DNA of 7,425 nucleotides. It comes from Candidatus Aminicenantota bacterium (GTDB lineage Bacteria > Acidobacteriota > Aminicenantia > UBA2199). The notes below the pieces were generated by a model. The model saw only the letters and a program-made list of their open reading frames with translations, was not told the DNA's origin and did not search any database. How positions within the stretch are numbered: the stretch's first letter is position 1; the number at the start of each line of letters is the position of its first letter. Shown piece by piece: positions 7,302-7,425 of the stretch. A program made the translations under genes and the position numbers. Location: NCBI GenBank assembly GCA_029939015.1, contig JAOZTV010000157.1, positions 1 through 7,425 on the forward strand, read 5' to 3'.

Positions 7302-7375
7302 TATCTATTATTATGAATTTAATTGTATAAAATTTGTTTTGCCAACTTTTATAAAAATATTTGTTTTTTTCATGT

Positions 7376-7390
7376 TCATAATCATTATCA
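7376..7390 (-). promoter_or_regulatory. Fur-like operator (7-1-7 type) in the SelB-like promoter
   Basis: On the minus strand the site reads TGATAATGATTATGA, matching 14 of the 15 positions of the Fur 7-1-7 consensus TGATAAT-N-ATTATCA. It directly abuts the -10 box, so a bound repressor would cover the transcription start. Fur relatives such as PerR and Zur use similar sites, so the metal cannot be assigned. The surroundings are AT-rich, which raises the chance of a random match. Confidence 0.5.
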
Positions 7391-7419
7391 ATTCTATTAT
7401 ATAACCAAAAATAAGTCAA
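7391..7419 (-). promoter_or_regulatory. Sigma70-type promoter for the SelB-like / VTT gene pair
   Basis: On the minus strand TTGACT (7414-7419) is followed after exactly 17 bp by TAGAAT (7391-7396). Expected start of transcription is near 7384, giving a leader of about 80 nt before the ATG at 7301. A TATAAT hexamer also lies in the spacer but only 12 bp from the -35, so TAGAAT is the better -10. Confidence 0.6.
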
Positions 7420-7425
7420 TAATGA

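Noticed and set aside
7396..7407. TATAAT hexamer in the promoter spacer as the -10 box
   Set aside because: It lies only 12 bp from the TTGACT -35, too short for a sigma70 promoter; TAGAAT at 17 bp is better placed.
6261..7425. In-frame TGA selenocysteine codon linked to the SelB-like gene
   Set aside because: The stops before the SelB-like ATG are TAA, TAA and TAG, not TGA, and I found no TGA joining conserved protein halves in the window.

Overview
The window is a low-GC (roughly 30 percent by eye) stretch of a diderm bacterial chromosome. An outer-membrane LPS assembly protein (LptD) points to a Gram-negative envelope. The topoisomerase IV B subunit begins with a Trp-Lys-Glu-His and Gly-Ser-Ser-Gln-Asp-Asp-Gly pattern that I associate with Bacteroidota and Spirochaetota. 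A SelB-related protein suggests a lineage that has, or once had, selenocysteine decoding. A spirochaete or another deep-branching diderm fits best, but the sequence alone does not settle the phylum.

Left part (1-5294, plus strand): four tightly packed genes. These are the 3' end of mutS (mismatch repair), lptD (LPS export to the outer leaflet), an rmd-like short-chain epimerase/reductase (probably GDP-deoxyhexose synthesis for surface polysaccharide) and parE (topoisomerase IV B subunit). The gaps are 39 bp and 2 bp, followed by an 8-bp overlap, so the last three look co-transcribed. LptD and the sugar reductase share an envelope theme; mutS and parE are housekeeping DNA genes. No parC follows parE.

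Middle (5295-5633): a convergent intergenic region of about 340 bp with no credible gene. Part of it is richer in GC than its surroundings. It holds a pair of inverted arms about 210 bp apart (outer 15/16 and inner 14/14 matching blocks) and a strong small hairpin followed by a T-rich run. It looks like a MITE-like or other palindromic repeat that may also serve as a terminator.

Right part (5634-7425, minus strand): a two-gene unit with a 3-nt gap. The upstream gene is related to the C-terminal winged-helix, mRNA-binding half of the selenocysteine elongation factor SelB. It has no GTPase domain, and the sequence before it has in-frame stops. The downstream gene is a small DedA/VTT-family membrane protein. 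In front of them lie a good sigma70-type promoter and, touching its -10 box, a 14/15 match to the Fur 7-1-7 operator. The possible iron- or metal-regulated expression of a SelB RNA-binding half without its GTPase, coupled to a membrane protein, is the most unusual thing here.
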